From: Euglena gracilis
Taxonomy: Eukaryota; Euglenida; Euglenophyceae; Euglenales
DNA length: 64,000 bases
Assembly (NCBI GenBank): GCA_039621445.1
Contig: CP154955.1
Location: 45,283,540-45,347,539 of the forward strand
Direction of reading: 5' to 3'
Below are positions 54,834 to 64,000 of the stretch, in pieces (position 1 is the first letter of the stretch; every line of letters begins with the position of its first letter). A model generated the notes under the pieces. The model did not search any database. It had not been told where the DNA came from and saw nothing but the letters and a program-made list of their open reading frames with translations. A program made the translations under genes and the position numbers.

Positions 54834-55510
54834 GAATCGGTGTTGCTGGGGGAACTCCTTGGGGGGGAACTCCTTGCCGACCCGAGAGTGTGTGCTTGTG
54901 GGGGAAGTGTGTTGTCAGTCGGTGTGGGCGCGTGTGTTGTCAGTCTGTGTTGCGGTCTCGCCCCAGGCTGGCAGGTGGGACATCGTCAGGGGTGACGACC
55001 CTGCCAACCCTCGTCCCCGACCGCTCTTGTCTGTGTGGTGCAGACCGTTACAAACGAGCTCTGCGTCACCCTCCCAGGGGTGGGGGAGGGGGGGGCTGAA
55101 AAAAACCGGCCCCAAAAACAAGGCAGCGCGGGACGGAAAAATGGTCCACTACCTACGGGGCACCCTCCGGGACAGCACCCTTTGGGGAGGGCGAGACAAG
55201 GCCCTTTCGGTGTGGCAAGAGGCAAAAATTGCCGAAAAATACGGACGGCACCCGAAGGCTTGGGGCGCGAGTACCCAAATTAAGCCGCCGGTCCTGGGGT
55301 CGCAGCACCAACCCCGGGGGGAGGGGGTGGCCTGAGCCGCCGGTTGCTCAGCAGAACTGCCGCGGGTTTTGCCCACAAAATGGGGCGCTGGGGGCGAGGC
55401 ATGGGGGTGCGAAACAAACGCGCCATGCAATTCTGGGAAAAATGCCATGGAAAGCTCCATGGGACGCAGGGTCACTGCGTAAATCTCTCTTCTGAATCGG
55501 TGTTGCTGGG

Positions 55511-55604
<94 letters not shown>

Positions 55605-58600
55605 TTGTCTGTCCCGCGCTCTCTGCTGACTGGGTGTTTGTTTTCCAGAAGTTCGGGCACTCCAGAATTCCCCAGCCTTGCTGGGGGAACTCTGGGGGGG
55701 GGGGGGCTCCGACCTCCCTGCGTTCCTTTTTCGAAGGCTGTGCATCTCCACAAGTTCGCTTTGCTGCTCCCGGCGCCCGCACCCCCCCCTTTCCTTCGCC
55801 CCCTCACCCCCACCCACAGCGTGCGGGCCAAGGCACAGGAGCTGCTGCGGGGCGGCCTGGAGACCCTCAGCCAGGCGGAGGTGGGCGTGGCGCTGCAGAC
55901 CGCCTTCAACCTCGAGGCCGGGGAGTGCCGGGGTGGTCCCTGGTGGGGGAGGTGGCAGTCGTTGGCACGATTGTCATGTCGCATTGCCCGGGTTGCACAG
56001 TTTGCTTCCTCGCAAATGGGCTGGTCTCTGTGATCCCAGACCTGGCCGTTACCTCACACGTCAAACCCCGCTTGAGGCGCTGCCGCAGACGGTGAAGGAC
56101 ACGCTGGAGCGCCAGAAGAAGGAGCTGCGGGCTGTCATCTTCCGGGAGTTGGGCCGGCGGCGGGGTTCCCAGCAGGGATGCCTGTTGGATCTGTAAATGC
56201 CGAGACACTTTTTCTTGTAACCCCCCCAAATATGAACCCCCCACTGGCCCCCAGTTTTATATTGCAGGGGGGTTGGGTGGGAAAATCAAATTTCTGCAAC
56301 CAAAAAGCGCACACGCAATTTCGCCCCAATTTGGCCGAATTTCACCATTTTTGGTGCTTCCTTTTGTCCAAAACACGGCATGTTTGCGGCACACCCTGTG
56401 CAACAGCACTTCTGTTGGGCACTTTTTCTGGCATTCTTATTGATGTTTTTTGGTGTGCTACCCATTTTAAGGCAACCTGTTCCAATGGTTCAAATGTTCC
56501 CATCAGGGATTTCACTTTCATGACCCGGGGGAGGGGGGGGGTGGGGTGGGTCCCGGCTGTTTCCCCCCCCGGGGGGGTCGGGCTGCGTGTGGGGTTTTTT
56601 TTCACCACCTAGCGCCAAAAATTTTTGGACCCCGAACCCCCCAAAAGTGGGTGTTGGTCCCCCCCCCTCTGGGTGGCCCCCTCCAGGGGGTGGGTAGGTT
56701 CGGACCCCCAGGGTCCTAAAAAAAAAACCTCTGGTTCCCATTTTGTGGGAACCATTTTTTTGTGTGTGTTCTGGGCAGTCTGGGGTCTCCGGGAGTGTGG
56801 CGTTGCTGGGAACCCACTGCCCTGCTTCCACCTTTCCCCCGTGTGCGGGTCGGTTTACCCCACCGCCTTCCCACAACCACCCTCGGGAGCCACATAACTG
56901 TCCAAAAACCCCAGGAGATGGACAGATGGGAAGGGAGGTGAATGCACACCTGAATGGTCCAGCACGGCACAGCAGGACACCCGTAGGTACCCGGGCTTCC
57001 CCGGACCAGGGTTCGTTTCCGGAAATCGCGTATCGTGTCGCACCGGCGTCGGCCCCCGGTGGGCGGAGGTGGCCCGGACCAGCGACCCCGCCGCCGCGGC
57101 CGACCACACCGCCATCAGCAAGGCGATCGCCGCCGCCCCCGCCGACAAGGAGGAGGCCAGCGCCCAGCGGGGGGCCAACCGCATTGCGGGGGTCACCCAG
57201 GCGGCGGAGACACAGGGCACGCGTCGCCAGGTCTGGGCCGGGTTGCCGACGGGGTCCATTCCGCCATTCGCAGGCGGCAGCGGAACTGTGGTACTTGCCA
57301 AGCAGGCCCAATTAGATCCTCCAACCCCCATAGAATTCCGAATTTTTTTTAAAGATTTGGACTACAGGCTACAGGCTACAGGCGTCCCCCCCCCCCAGAG
57401 CCAGAGGTGTCCATATGGACAAAGCCACCAACTTGGGGACGGGGGCGGTGCCCTTCGCTGCCCCCCAGCGACCCGAAGGCCCTGGAGCTGAGCCGCACGC
57501 GGTCCGTCGTGTTCGGCAAGCTGGACGCCGCCACGGCCGTCATCCACCAGCAGCTCGGCCAGGCCGCGCAGCTGTACCGCGTGCTGGCGAAGAAGCGCGA
57601 CCCCCTGTCCCGGCGGTGGCGTGGCGGGGGGGCGGGGGGGCGTTTTCCAGCCTTCGGTCTCCTTTTTGATTCGGTTTCTGGCTGTCTACCCCAAGGGGCC
57701 TTCCTTTGGAGGGGTTGGGTGTTTTTCTGTAGTTTGTCGGGGATTTTATTTTTGGGGGAACATGATTTGTTTGGGAAACGGTTCGCTTCCAGTGATGGCC
57801 GGGGGTCGAAATGGAAATGGCCAGGGGGAGAAATGCTGTGTTTTTCTGTGACATGGGAGTGGTGGGAGGCGGTTCCTTTCCCCCCTCCTCCAACCTTCCC
57901 CAGCATGCACAGGTACGGGTGACCAGCTCCGACGTGTGCGTTCCCCTTCAAGCCTTGCTGCCGCTGCGACACAATTCTTTCTGTCTGGATGTGCCCAACG
58001 TTGGTCGTCAGAAGAATACACCACGAAGGTATATTCTTCCCCAAGGCATCGGGAACCTTTTTGTTCCTGGAGCTTGTTTCCCAGGTCCCCTGTGCATCAA
58101 ACAGTTAACCTCTGACATGCGTCATTGCTGCTCCATGGCTCTTTCTCTGCTCAGAACCACCAAGAAATGCTTAATGCACATGCCACCAGGTTGGTTGAAC
58201 TCCAACGCCGGATTTGACCCACGTCGTGTTTTTGGATGTGGTGGCCAACCAGGGTTGTGCACAATTCAGACATTTGGAGTATCACCCAAGCAATTGCTGC
58301 ATGCACACATATCCCGCCCACGTGCCCTGTGAAATCGGTCTTGTTATTTGGCCAACGTGCCACCTGGAAGGTGTCGCAGTCGTGGGGAGTCCCACCCACC
58401 ACCCAGCCTCTGTGGGACCAGAAAGAGGGGGCCCGTTCCCAGTCGACTTCCAGGATCCAGTGCGTACCCCCAGACACGCCAGCGCGGACAGAAGGGTTTT
58501 GTCCCAGGGTATTTCTTTGCAAGGTTGGGAGGAGCCATGTTGTGTGCATTCCAAACGGAAACGAAGTGCGATTTCATCTTTTTTTGCCGCGCGGAAATGC

Positions 58601-61600
58601 GCCCCAGCGGGCACGGCACAGCGCTGGGCTTCCCGACACGATCGGGCCCAACTTCCTGGAGGAGTTCTGGGCCTGTGCCGCCCAGCTGTTCAAGGAACGG
58701 TTGGCGGAGGCCATCAAGCGTGGCGCGATGGGGTCCGGCTTTTGCCCTCCGCTGCTGTGTGCGGCGGTGAAGTGGTGCAGGCTGGGACTGGGTGGGAGTG
58801 CAAGTTGCATAATTTGCGTGTTTTTTTTGCTTCTTCAAAATCTTGAGCAAACTGGTTTTTTTTTCTGCATCATTGGCAACTTTGTGCAAATAAAAGGTAC
58901 ATAAATAATAAATAATGCATCATTGGCAACTTTGTGCAAATAAAAAGTACATAAACAACAAATAATGAGTAAATAAGTAAAATAAAATAATTTAATTATT
59001 TAATAATTTTATAATTTAATAAAATAAAATAAAATAAAATAAAATAAACGTAAATAAGTTAATAAATAATAAAGCTTTGGAAATCTGCGTCTTTCCGTTT
59101 TTGCTTGCTTTTGGCCTTGCGATTCTCGGGGAAAGCATTGTCCTTGAATTGCAAGGAAATGGATCAGTGACGTTGGCACACAACATCCACGGTCCCGCAC
59201 TCCCCAAGCAAAGCCAGTTCCAGCCCCCCCCCCCCTTCCCCAAGCCGCCCCCCGGCGGGCGATCCACCAGATGCTCGTCGGGGAGTACCCGCGGCTGTAC
59301 CGGCTGATGCTGAACTTCACGGCGGGCCTCGTGGACCTCTGCTACTGGGTCACCCCCGCCACTGCCGGCGGCCCCACCGACCAGGCTGAATTTTAAGGAA
59401 GTGCCGACCCCACCCCGTGGCGGATGGCTGCTTGCAGGGGGGGGGGGTGCAACCACATCCTTTTGTCCTTTTGCGTTTTTTGCAGTTTTATTTTGTGTTT
59501 TTTCCGGCGATTCCCCAATTTTTTTTGCTGATTTTTCCATGTGGAAAAATTCAACATAATGCCCAATTTTTCCTTGAAACCAAACTCTTTGCCAAATTTC
59601 TGTCATTTTTTTGCACTTTATTGGCCAACAAATTGCATGATTTTGAAATCATGATCTTCCCAAAATCTAATCAAAATACCCAAAATATGCAATGAAAAAA
59701 AATTGAAGATGTCCAGCAGAAAAGTGTACACCGGAGGAACTCCTGAAGGAACTTTCATGCTATTTGCCTTGTTTGCATTATTTGTGTTTTTTTTGCAATG
59801 TTACCCCCCCCATGCTGCATGGGCAGGCTCTCCACGGCACCTCCAGATCTGACCCCCAGGGGGGAGTAAGACATACCTAATGCCTGGCTGGGCACTTGGC
59901 CAACACTTCTGGTGCCGAAGGTGCTGGAAGCCCAGAACAGCCCAATTTTGGGCACTGTTTGGCCCCCGACAGACAGGAACCGACCCCCCCCCCCTGGGGT
60001 GCTTGGGCTCTGGGGTGCCTGGACACTAGGGCACCCCGAGACCCCCCTCCCGCTGGGGTTGGTCAAAGTCAGCCTGGCGCTGACCCCCGCGTGTGGGGCA
60101 AGGAGGCCATCGCAACATACGAGGCCAGGGCGGCCCGAGCAAGGCTGGGTGCAAGGGCCTGCATGTTTCCTAACCTGTATTGAGAGGCATGTATATTATA
60201 TATTGCTGTTTCACCAGGTGCATTCGGCACTTCCAGAATTTTGCAAAAAAAAGTCGATTTGCGCAATTGCGCACATCGACAAAGAAAAAACCTTCAAGTG
60301 CGAGTTTGGCCGCCTTAGCTATTCGTTAGAACGGGGTAACCATTTCTGTTTCTCAGGTATCAGGCAGGATGCCGTTGTCAATCGGCGCATTCGGAAATGA
60401 AGCAGAAAATTCAGTCCGATCAAGAATGAATAAAACGACGCAAATAATGAAAACATTCTCAGAAAATGAAAAAGAAAATGAATTAAATGGAGAAAATTAG
60501 ATAAATAAATCTGGGTCTAATAAAATTAATAAACAATGGGTCTAATAAAATAAATAAATAATAAAATAAAGGGTATAATGAATTGAAACATCCCCCATCC
60601 CCCCCATGTGCTGCGGCAGCCGCCCTGCAGGCGAAGTTGTTCCACGCAGCGTCGCAGCACCGGCTGTACGAGAAAGTGGAGCTGCTGGCCCACAAGATGC
60701 AGCAGGGCTGCCCCGACCCGGAGCTGGCCGCCCAGACTAGCCAGACCGCGGAGGGCAGGGCTCGGCAATGGTTTGTTTGTCCCACAGTGTTTTGCATTTT
60801 AGCATCCAATTTTCAAATTTATTTCAATGTTTATGCATCTAAATATTATCATTTCATTCATTTTTCCATTTTTTTATATTGCCTGGTTTGTTTTATCCAA
60901 TGTGTGCATTTCCATTTTCAAATGACATATTGGAAGGGGAAAAGATGGCGTTTCTGCCGTGCAATTTGATGTGAGTTTTCCTGTGGAGATTCGGTCATCA
61001 ATTTATTTGTTCACCCACAACAAAGATGCAAACCAGGCATGAAAATGAGTGCTTTATGGTCAAAGTACAACACAGAATTTTAGAGGAACCGCATCTGTGC
61101 ACAACAGGTCAACACACAATACCCAGCCCTGGTGGTCGAAAGACCGGCAGGGTATCGGCGTGCGTACGGCAGACGTCCGGGCCTTCTCCGCCGCCATCAC
61201 GCATGAATTGCCCAGCGATGGGTTGCTGGAGCTGATTCAGGGGTCTTAGGGCCTCCATTTTATCCTATCCTCATCGCAGACAGTTGCTGCAAACCATCGA
61301 GAGTACGTGGGAGAGCTCGGAACCCACGTGAAACAGGTCACGGGGGGGGCAGTGAGAAAGATTTATCCTTGTGTGTGATCAATTGTGCCCTACCCATCCA
61401 ACCATCCAACCACAACCAATATCATCTGTTAAGGTTTTTTAATGCTTTCTTTTAGTTATTTCATCTGTTTATGTTAAGGGTGTTCCAACGTTGCCCAGAC
61501 CTGTGTGGAAGCATGCCCCATATTTTTCAGAGCCTTTTTGAGAGGATGGCATGGGGTGGAACCTCAGACCAAACCCAGAATCAAGACTCGTTTCGCAGTG

Positions 61601-63713
61601 TGCATTTCGGGCCTTCGATTCTGGAAATGGAAACAATTGTGTCCACGTGTCAGCCACCTGGTCTGTGTTGCCCTCAACTGTGAAAACGATCCGATACAGG
61701 TGCCAACCAGCAATTGGCGCGGTATACGCCCAGGTCATGCATTGTAAGGTCCGCCGCGAATCCCGACGTGGCCGAGTTGGTGTAATACACCGTACCGGTC
61801 ATCACAGCTTCGGCGCATATACACCACGAGGCTGGAAGGGGGTTCGCGATGGCCAACAGTTGACGGCGTTAAGCTGGGGGTTTTTTCCCCATTTCCCCTC
61901 CATCCTTCAGTGTTTGCTTTGAGCAAAGCATGCAGAGAAGGCGCCGCCTGGGTAGGGGCACAGCTGTGGCTTCCCATTGGTATTTTTTTGTGGTTTGGGG
62001 AACTAAAGAAATTTGTGTCCAAATTAATGATTTTTGTAAGTGGTTTTAACACCAAAAAAATTAGGAATGACCCTGCGAACACTCAGAGCCTCTGACCCTC
62101 AGCGCCACTGCCCACGTTAGGAATTACACATATCCCTCAAATCTCAGTCCTGCATGCATTGCCCCCAACGCTCCCCCCGGTGCCTTTGCGACAGCTCCAG
62201 TTTATGTGAATTGATTAATAATTTCTAATTACACCTGGTTTTTTGTTGTATTTTGTTTTGTGTTGTGTTGCGTTTTTTGTGTGTGTAACGTTCAGAGGTG
62301 TATTCCTCTTGTTGTCCGACCTCTGTCGCCCGTTGCTGTCGCCCGACCTCTACGCGGGGGGAGCGGGCGCTGCAGGCAGTGGTGCTGACCAACATCGCCA
62401 AGGCATTGCAGCTGCTGTGCGTGAAGTGCGAAGGATTGTGGCTGCGGGCAGGCCCACACAGGCCGTTGTCTTTGCATGGGTTGTGTGAGGGGTATTTTTG
62501 AGTGCACAGGACGTTTGGAGGTGTATGTAAAACCACGGTTTTTCCTCTGACTGAGTGACCGTCTGTTCACATTGGCACACACAGAATTTTTTTAAAGTCA
62601 AAAGACCCCCCCCCCCCCGGAGGCCTGGGTTTGGGCGCAAAGCGCTGAAAATTTTTTTTGGGAAATGTCTTCAGACGGCCCGGGTTTTGGAGGGGGATTT
62701 TTGTGTTTGGGGTTGGGTGGGGGGGACCCCCCTGGGGTCTTAAAGAAAGCCTGGTGTGTACACTCAACAGCAGCAACGTGTATTGTTATTGTGAAAAAAA
62801 CATTGCACTGAATTGTGTGTTCGCACAAGCACACCTCTCCTCCCCCCCAACAGCGGGCTGTCTCCCAGCCAGCCAGACTGCGAACAACGCCACCAACGCC
62901 CAGGTTTTCAACGCCAGTATGTACAACGCCCTACTCAGGGCCGCACATTTTTTTGGGATTTGGATTTGGGGTGCAGGGGTTGGTCCAATCGTTTTTGACC
63001 CGAACAGTGCACATTGGCAAACATCCGCGGCCGGAAAAACTTTCAGTTCAGGACGTTTAGCTGCATCAGAGAAACAGACATTGGGTGGACTTAAATTTGG
63101 GGGATGAAGCCTCGGCCTCGTGCATTTGTTTTATTTTTTTCTGTTCTCCCTGAGATGAGACCAAGAAAGGCCTGAGAAGTTGCCAGGATTGCAACCAGAA
63201 CGTGGAATGTAATAGCCTGGAAAATGAAGTTGCATTGGCTGGTTTCAGAGCCATTTTCCTCGTTCCTCTTGCAATCGGCAAATGGCAACAATGCCACTAC
63301 CACCTCCTCCAGCTGATTTCAGTCTCCCAATTTTCCCAACACTCAAATGTTTGAATCTCCCCTTGCATTTGAAAGTGTATCATTCGTAAGCCCCATTCAG
63401 TTTAACCACAATTTTGAATCACATAATTTGTGGTCATCAAGGCGCGCGCACGCGAAGCACACACATCACACACAACACACACAACACACACAACACACAC
63501 AACACACACAACACACACAACACACATCGGCGACCCTGTCCCCCCAATGAAGGTCAGTGCGGACGTCGTCGCCGTTGTGGGCACGCAGGCCGGTGCCGGG
63601 GCCGGCGCGGCGGGCGGCGGCGGCCGGCCGGACGAACACGCGGAGGCGATGGCGGCGGCGCTGCAGACGCTGCGGGAACAGCTGGCGGACCTCGAGGCAG
63701 AGGCGCTCGTCCA
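50664..63713 (+). CDS. COG5: Conserved oligomeric Golgi complex subunit 5, C-terminus off the window
   Basis: COG5 belongs to lobe B of the COG tether, which captures retrograde vesicles at the Golgi. Exons: 50664-50823 (MAAALGDGATEPPPP start), 50994 to about 51114, 51379 to about 51470, 51908 to about 52046, 52735-52955, 55820-55932, 56089 to about 56164, 57069 to about 57230, 57469 to about 57615, 58608-58766, 59271-59384, 60073-60148, 60620-60770, about 61151-61242, 62376 to about 62426, 62854 to about 62936 and 63553-63713. Family landmarks are in order: VKEPHDTACSRVVQL, DLPKAAKNLREVEALL, ALQTAFNLEAG, LYRVLAKKRDPLSRR, FLEEFWACAAQL, GEYPRLYRL and NIAKALQLLCVKCEGL. Several junction phases agree, for example 52955/55820, 58766/59271/59384/60073 and 60148/60620. 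Exon 2 seems to change frame near 51090, probably an indel. About a quarter of the family's usual length is missing at the 3' side. Confidence 0.9.
51581..51865. repeat. GGT array followed by GAT array
   Basis: About 200 bp of GGT units (51581-51780) pass directly into about 27 GAT units (51781-51862). It lies in COG5 intron 3, ending about 45 bp before the next exon. Frames across it are only poly-Gly, poly-Val and poly-Asp runs. Confidence 0.95.
53100..54075 (+). mobile_element. Transposase-like C-terminal fragment between CCGCATTTT repeat arrays
   Basis: An open frame at 53449-53865 starts QAQFLRDMSIRVLKSLQDGL, continues with FYRQLRVLNPNTLP, YSALRLDG and EELIEWWKTH, then dissolves into repeat-encoded residues. 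The spacing and the final WWKxH resemble the C-terminal dimerisation region of hAT-type transposases, but I cannot prove it. CCGCATTTTT units fill 53112-53345 and 53990-54060, with the inverted form at 53733-53790. A perfect hairpin AGGACCCTTTT/AAAAGGGTCCT lies at 53415-53442. The fragment is in the 2.9-kb COG5 intron between 52955 and 55820. Confidence 0.4.
54450..55080. repeat. Tandem segmental duplication with CT array
   Basis: About 270 bp (from CACGTGTACATCTCTCTC through TCTGAATCGGTGTTGCTGG to the CCGTTACAAA region) occurs at 54450-54712 and again at 54730-55075 with very few differences. The second copy has a CT array expanded to about 90 bp (54742-54830). A third partial copy (CTTCTGAATCGGTGTTGCTG) at 55488-55512 precedes another CT array (55513-55600). 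Confidence 0.85.
58867..59050. repeat. 50-bp tandem duplication and AAAAT array
   Basis: GCATCATTGGCAACTTTGTG plus CAAATAAAA-GTACATAAA occurs twice (58867-58915 and 58917-58965). It is followed by AT-rich sequence and about six AAAAT units. It lies in a COG5 intron. Confidence 0.8.
59385..60072 (+). mobile_element. Introner-like GC-AG intron of COG5
   Basis: After GACCAG the intron begins GCTGAATTTTAAGG, identical to the Ndc80 copy for 14 bases, and ends GTTGGTCAAAGTCAG before CCTGG. Left CCAGGCTGA and right TCAGCCTGG are inverted copies. Exon 59271-59384 ends in phase 0 and the sequence from 60073 reads PGADPRVWGKEAIATYEA in the same phase, as expected for COG5. There is a core GGTGCCGAAGGTGCTGGAA and a C-run/G-run arm. 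Confidence 0.82.
60258..60318. mobile_element. Isolated right end of the CTTAGGCGGCC TIR family
   Basis: TTTGCGCAATTGCGCA is followed by CCTTCAAGTGCGAGTTTGG and CCGCCTTAG, matching the right end of the 9433-12383 element. No left end is found nearby, so it may be a truncated copy or a very short derivative. It is in a COG5 intron. Confidence 0.55.
61280..61342 (+). CDS. Possible extra COG5 exon
   Basis: After the acceptor in CGCAG at 61279 the sequence is open in phase 0 as TVAANHREYVGELGTHVKQ. It occupies the place where other COG5 proteins have a single helix that is matched better by the next exon (62376). It may be a lineage insertion, an alternative exon or chance. GC3 is only moderate. 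Confidence 0.3.
62584..62752. mobile_element. Small TIR element, AGGCTTTCTTTAAG family
   Basis: Left AATTTTTTTAAAGTC and right GGTCTTAAAGAAAGCCTGG are roughly inverted. The interior GGAGGCCTGGGTTTGGGCGC then AAAGCGCTGAAAATTTTTT matches the element at 46525-46772 closely. It is in a COG5 intron. Confidence 0.6.
63461..63526. repeat. ACACACAAC short tandem array
   Basis: About seven 9-bp units of ACACACAAC type. It lies just before the last visible COG5 exon and is the only CA-oriented array on this strand. Confidence 0.85.
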
Positions 63714-63724
63714 GTGCGCCTCTG

Positions 63725-63960
63725 AAGGGAATTCGACCCCGTCCTCCCCCCGCCGAGGGGGTTCAGCCAGCCAGCCGCCCAGTCTCCAGCCAGTCAGCCA
63801 GCAGCCTTATTCTGGCCTTCGACCCCCCTCCCCCCATAGACATTTTGTTTATTTTGCAGCCGCAGCCAGGGGACCCTATGGTGTCAGCCAGCAGCCTTTT
63901 TTGCAGCCAGCCCAAATTTCTGAGCTGAGCCCCCCCCCCCCCCGGGACCCCAAGCAGACA
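63725..63960. repeat. CCAGCCAGC-module insertion sequence, right edge of window
   Basis: CCAGCCAGCCGCCCAGTCTC, CAGCCAGCAGCCTTATT and CCAGCAGCCTTTTTTGC resemble the interiors of the elements at 420-643, 13898-14380 and the 40100-41145 stretch. Its right end probably lies near 63960. It is in the COG5 intron after the last visible exon. Confidence 0.45.
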
Positions 63961-64000
63961 CCCTGCCTTGGGCTGCCTCAAGCCTATCGCGGCGTCCGCC

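Noticed and set aside
54409-55335. A 308-codon + strand frame with a repeated peptide
   Set aside because: The repetition is the DNA tandem duplication and the Leu-Ser run is the CT array; it lies between phase-matched COG5 exons.
56855-57331. Antisense frame with a hydrophobic segment, considered as a membrane protein
   Set aside because: The + strand frame at 57069-57230 has near-complete GC3 bias and lies in phase order within COG5; the antisense frame is its shadow.

Overview
The window is nuclear DNA from an intron-rich microbial eukaryote, most likely an alga or related protist. Every real gene is split into short, very GC3-rich exons (often 60-150 bp) joined by GT-AG introns of hundreds to thousands of bases, and there are no bacterial operons or ribosome binding sites. 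The introns are packed with dinucleotide arrays, C-run/G-run blocks and many families of terminal-inverted-repeat (TIR) insertions. I cannot name the species; an introner-bearing algal lineage (pelagophyte, dictyochophyte, haptophyte, dinoflagellate or similar) would fit.

All supported genes are on the + strand, head to tail. (1) About 832-6795: the 3' half of an AI-2E (TqsA/PerM-type) membrane transporter; its 5' exons lie left of the window. (2) 7909-14592, possibly continuing to 15873: a P-loop nucleoside kinase of the uridine kinase / nicotinamide riboside kinase group. (3) 16364-37583: the outer-kinetochore protein Ndc80/Hec1, about 16 exons, complete. (4) About 41162-50188: an unrecognised Ser/Pro-rich, probably disordered protein, partly resolved. 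(5) 50664 to beyond 63713: Golgi tethering subunit COG5, with its C-terminal exons right of the window. Exon calls rest on family similarity, GC3 bias and agreement of intron phase across junctions.

The most unusual content is in the introns. Two introns in two different genes (Ndc80 35980-37290 and COG5 59385-60072) begin with a non-canonical GC donor in the same motif, GCTGAATTTTAAGG, and end in its inverted copy, TTGGTCAAAnTCAG. The TIRs of one mobile family therefore supply both splice sites, and both splice junctions carry the same palindrome CCAG/CCTGG. This is the signature of introner elements (transposons that create introns). Two larger TIR elements, 2.95 kb at 9433-12383 and 3.95 kb at 23848-27800, share related ends (CTTAGGCGGCC / CTTAGACGGCC) and are filled with short palindromes (TGCGCAAATGCGC; AATGCGCAGGTGCGCATT). 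The second is flanked by a 5-bp direct repeat and carries a nested 0.28-kb element with a 9-bp direct repeat. At least five further families of 0.2-0.5 kb elements share a modular plan: TIRs, C-run/G-run arms and a central GGCGCC-AAGGCGCC-GAAATTTTT core.

The genes have no obvious functional connection with one another: a membrane transporter, a salvage kinase, a kinetochore subunit, a hypothetical protein and a vesicle tether, as expected for unlinked eukaryotic housekeeping genes. There is one 13-base assembly gap at 45961-45973.
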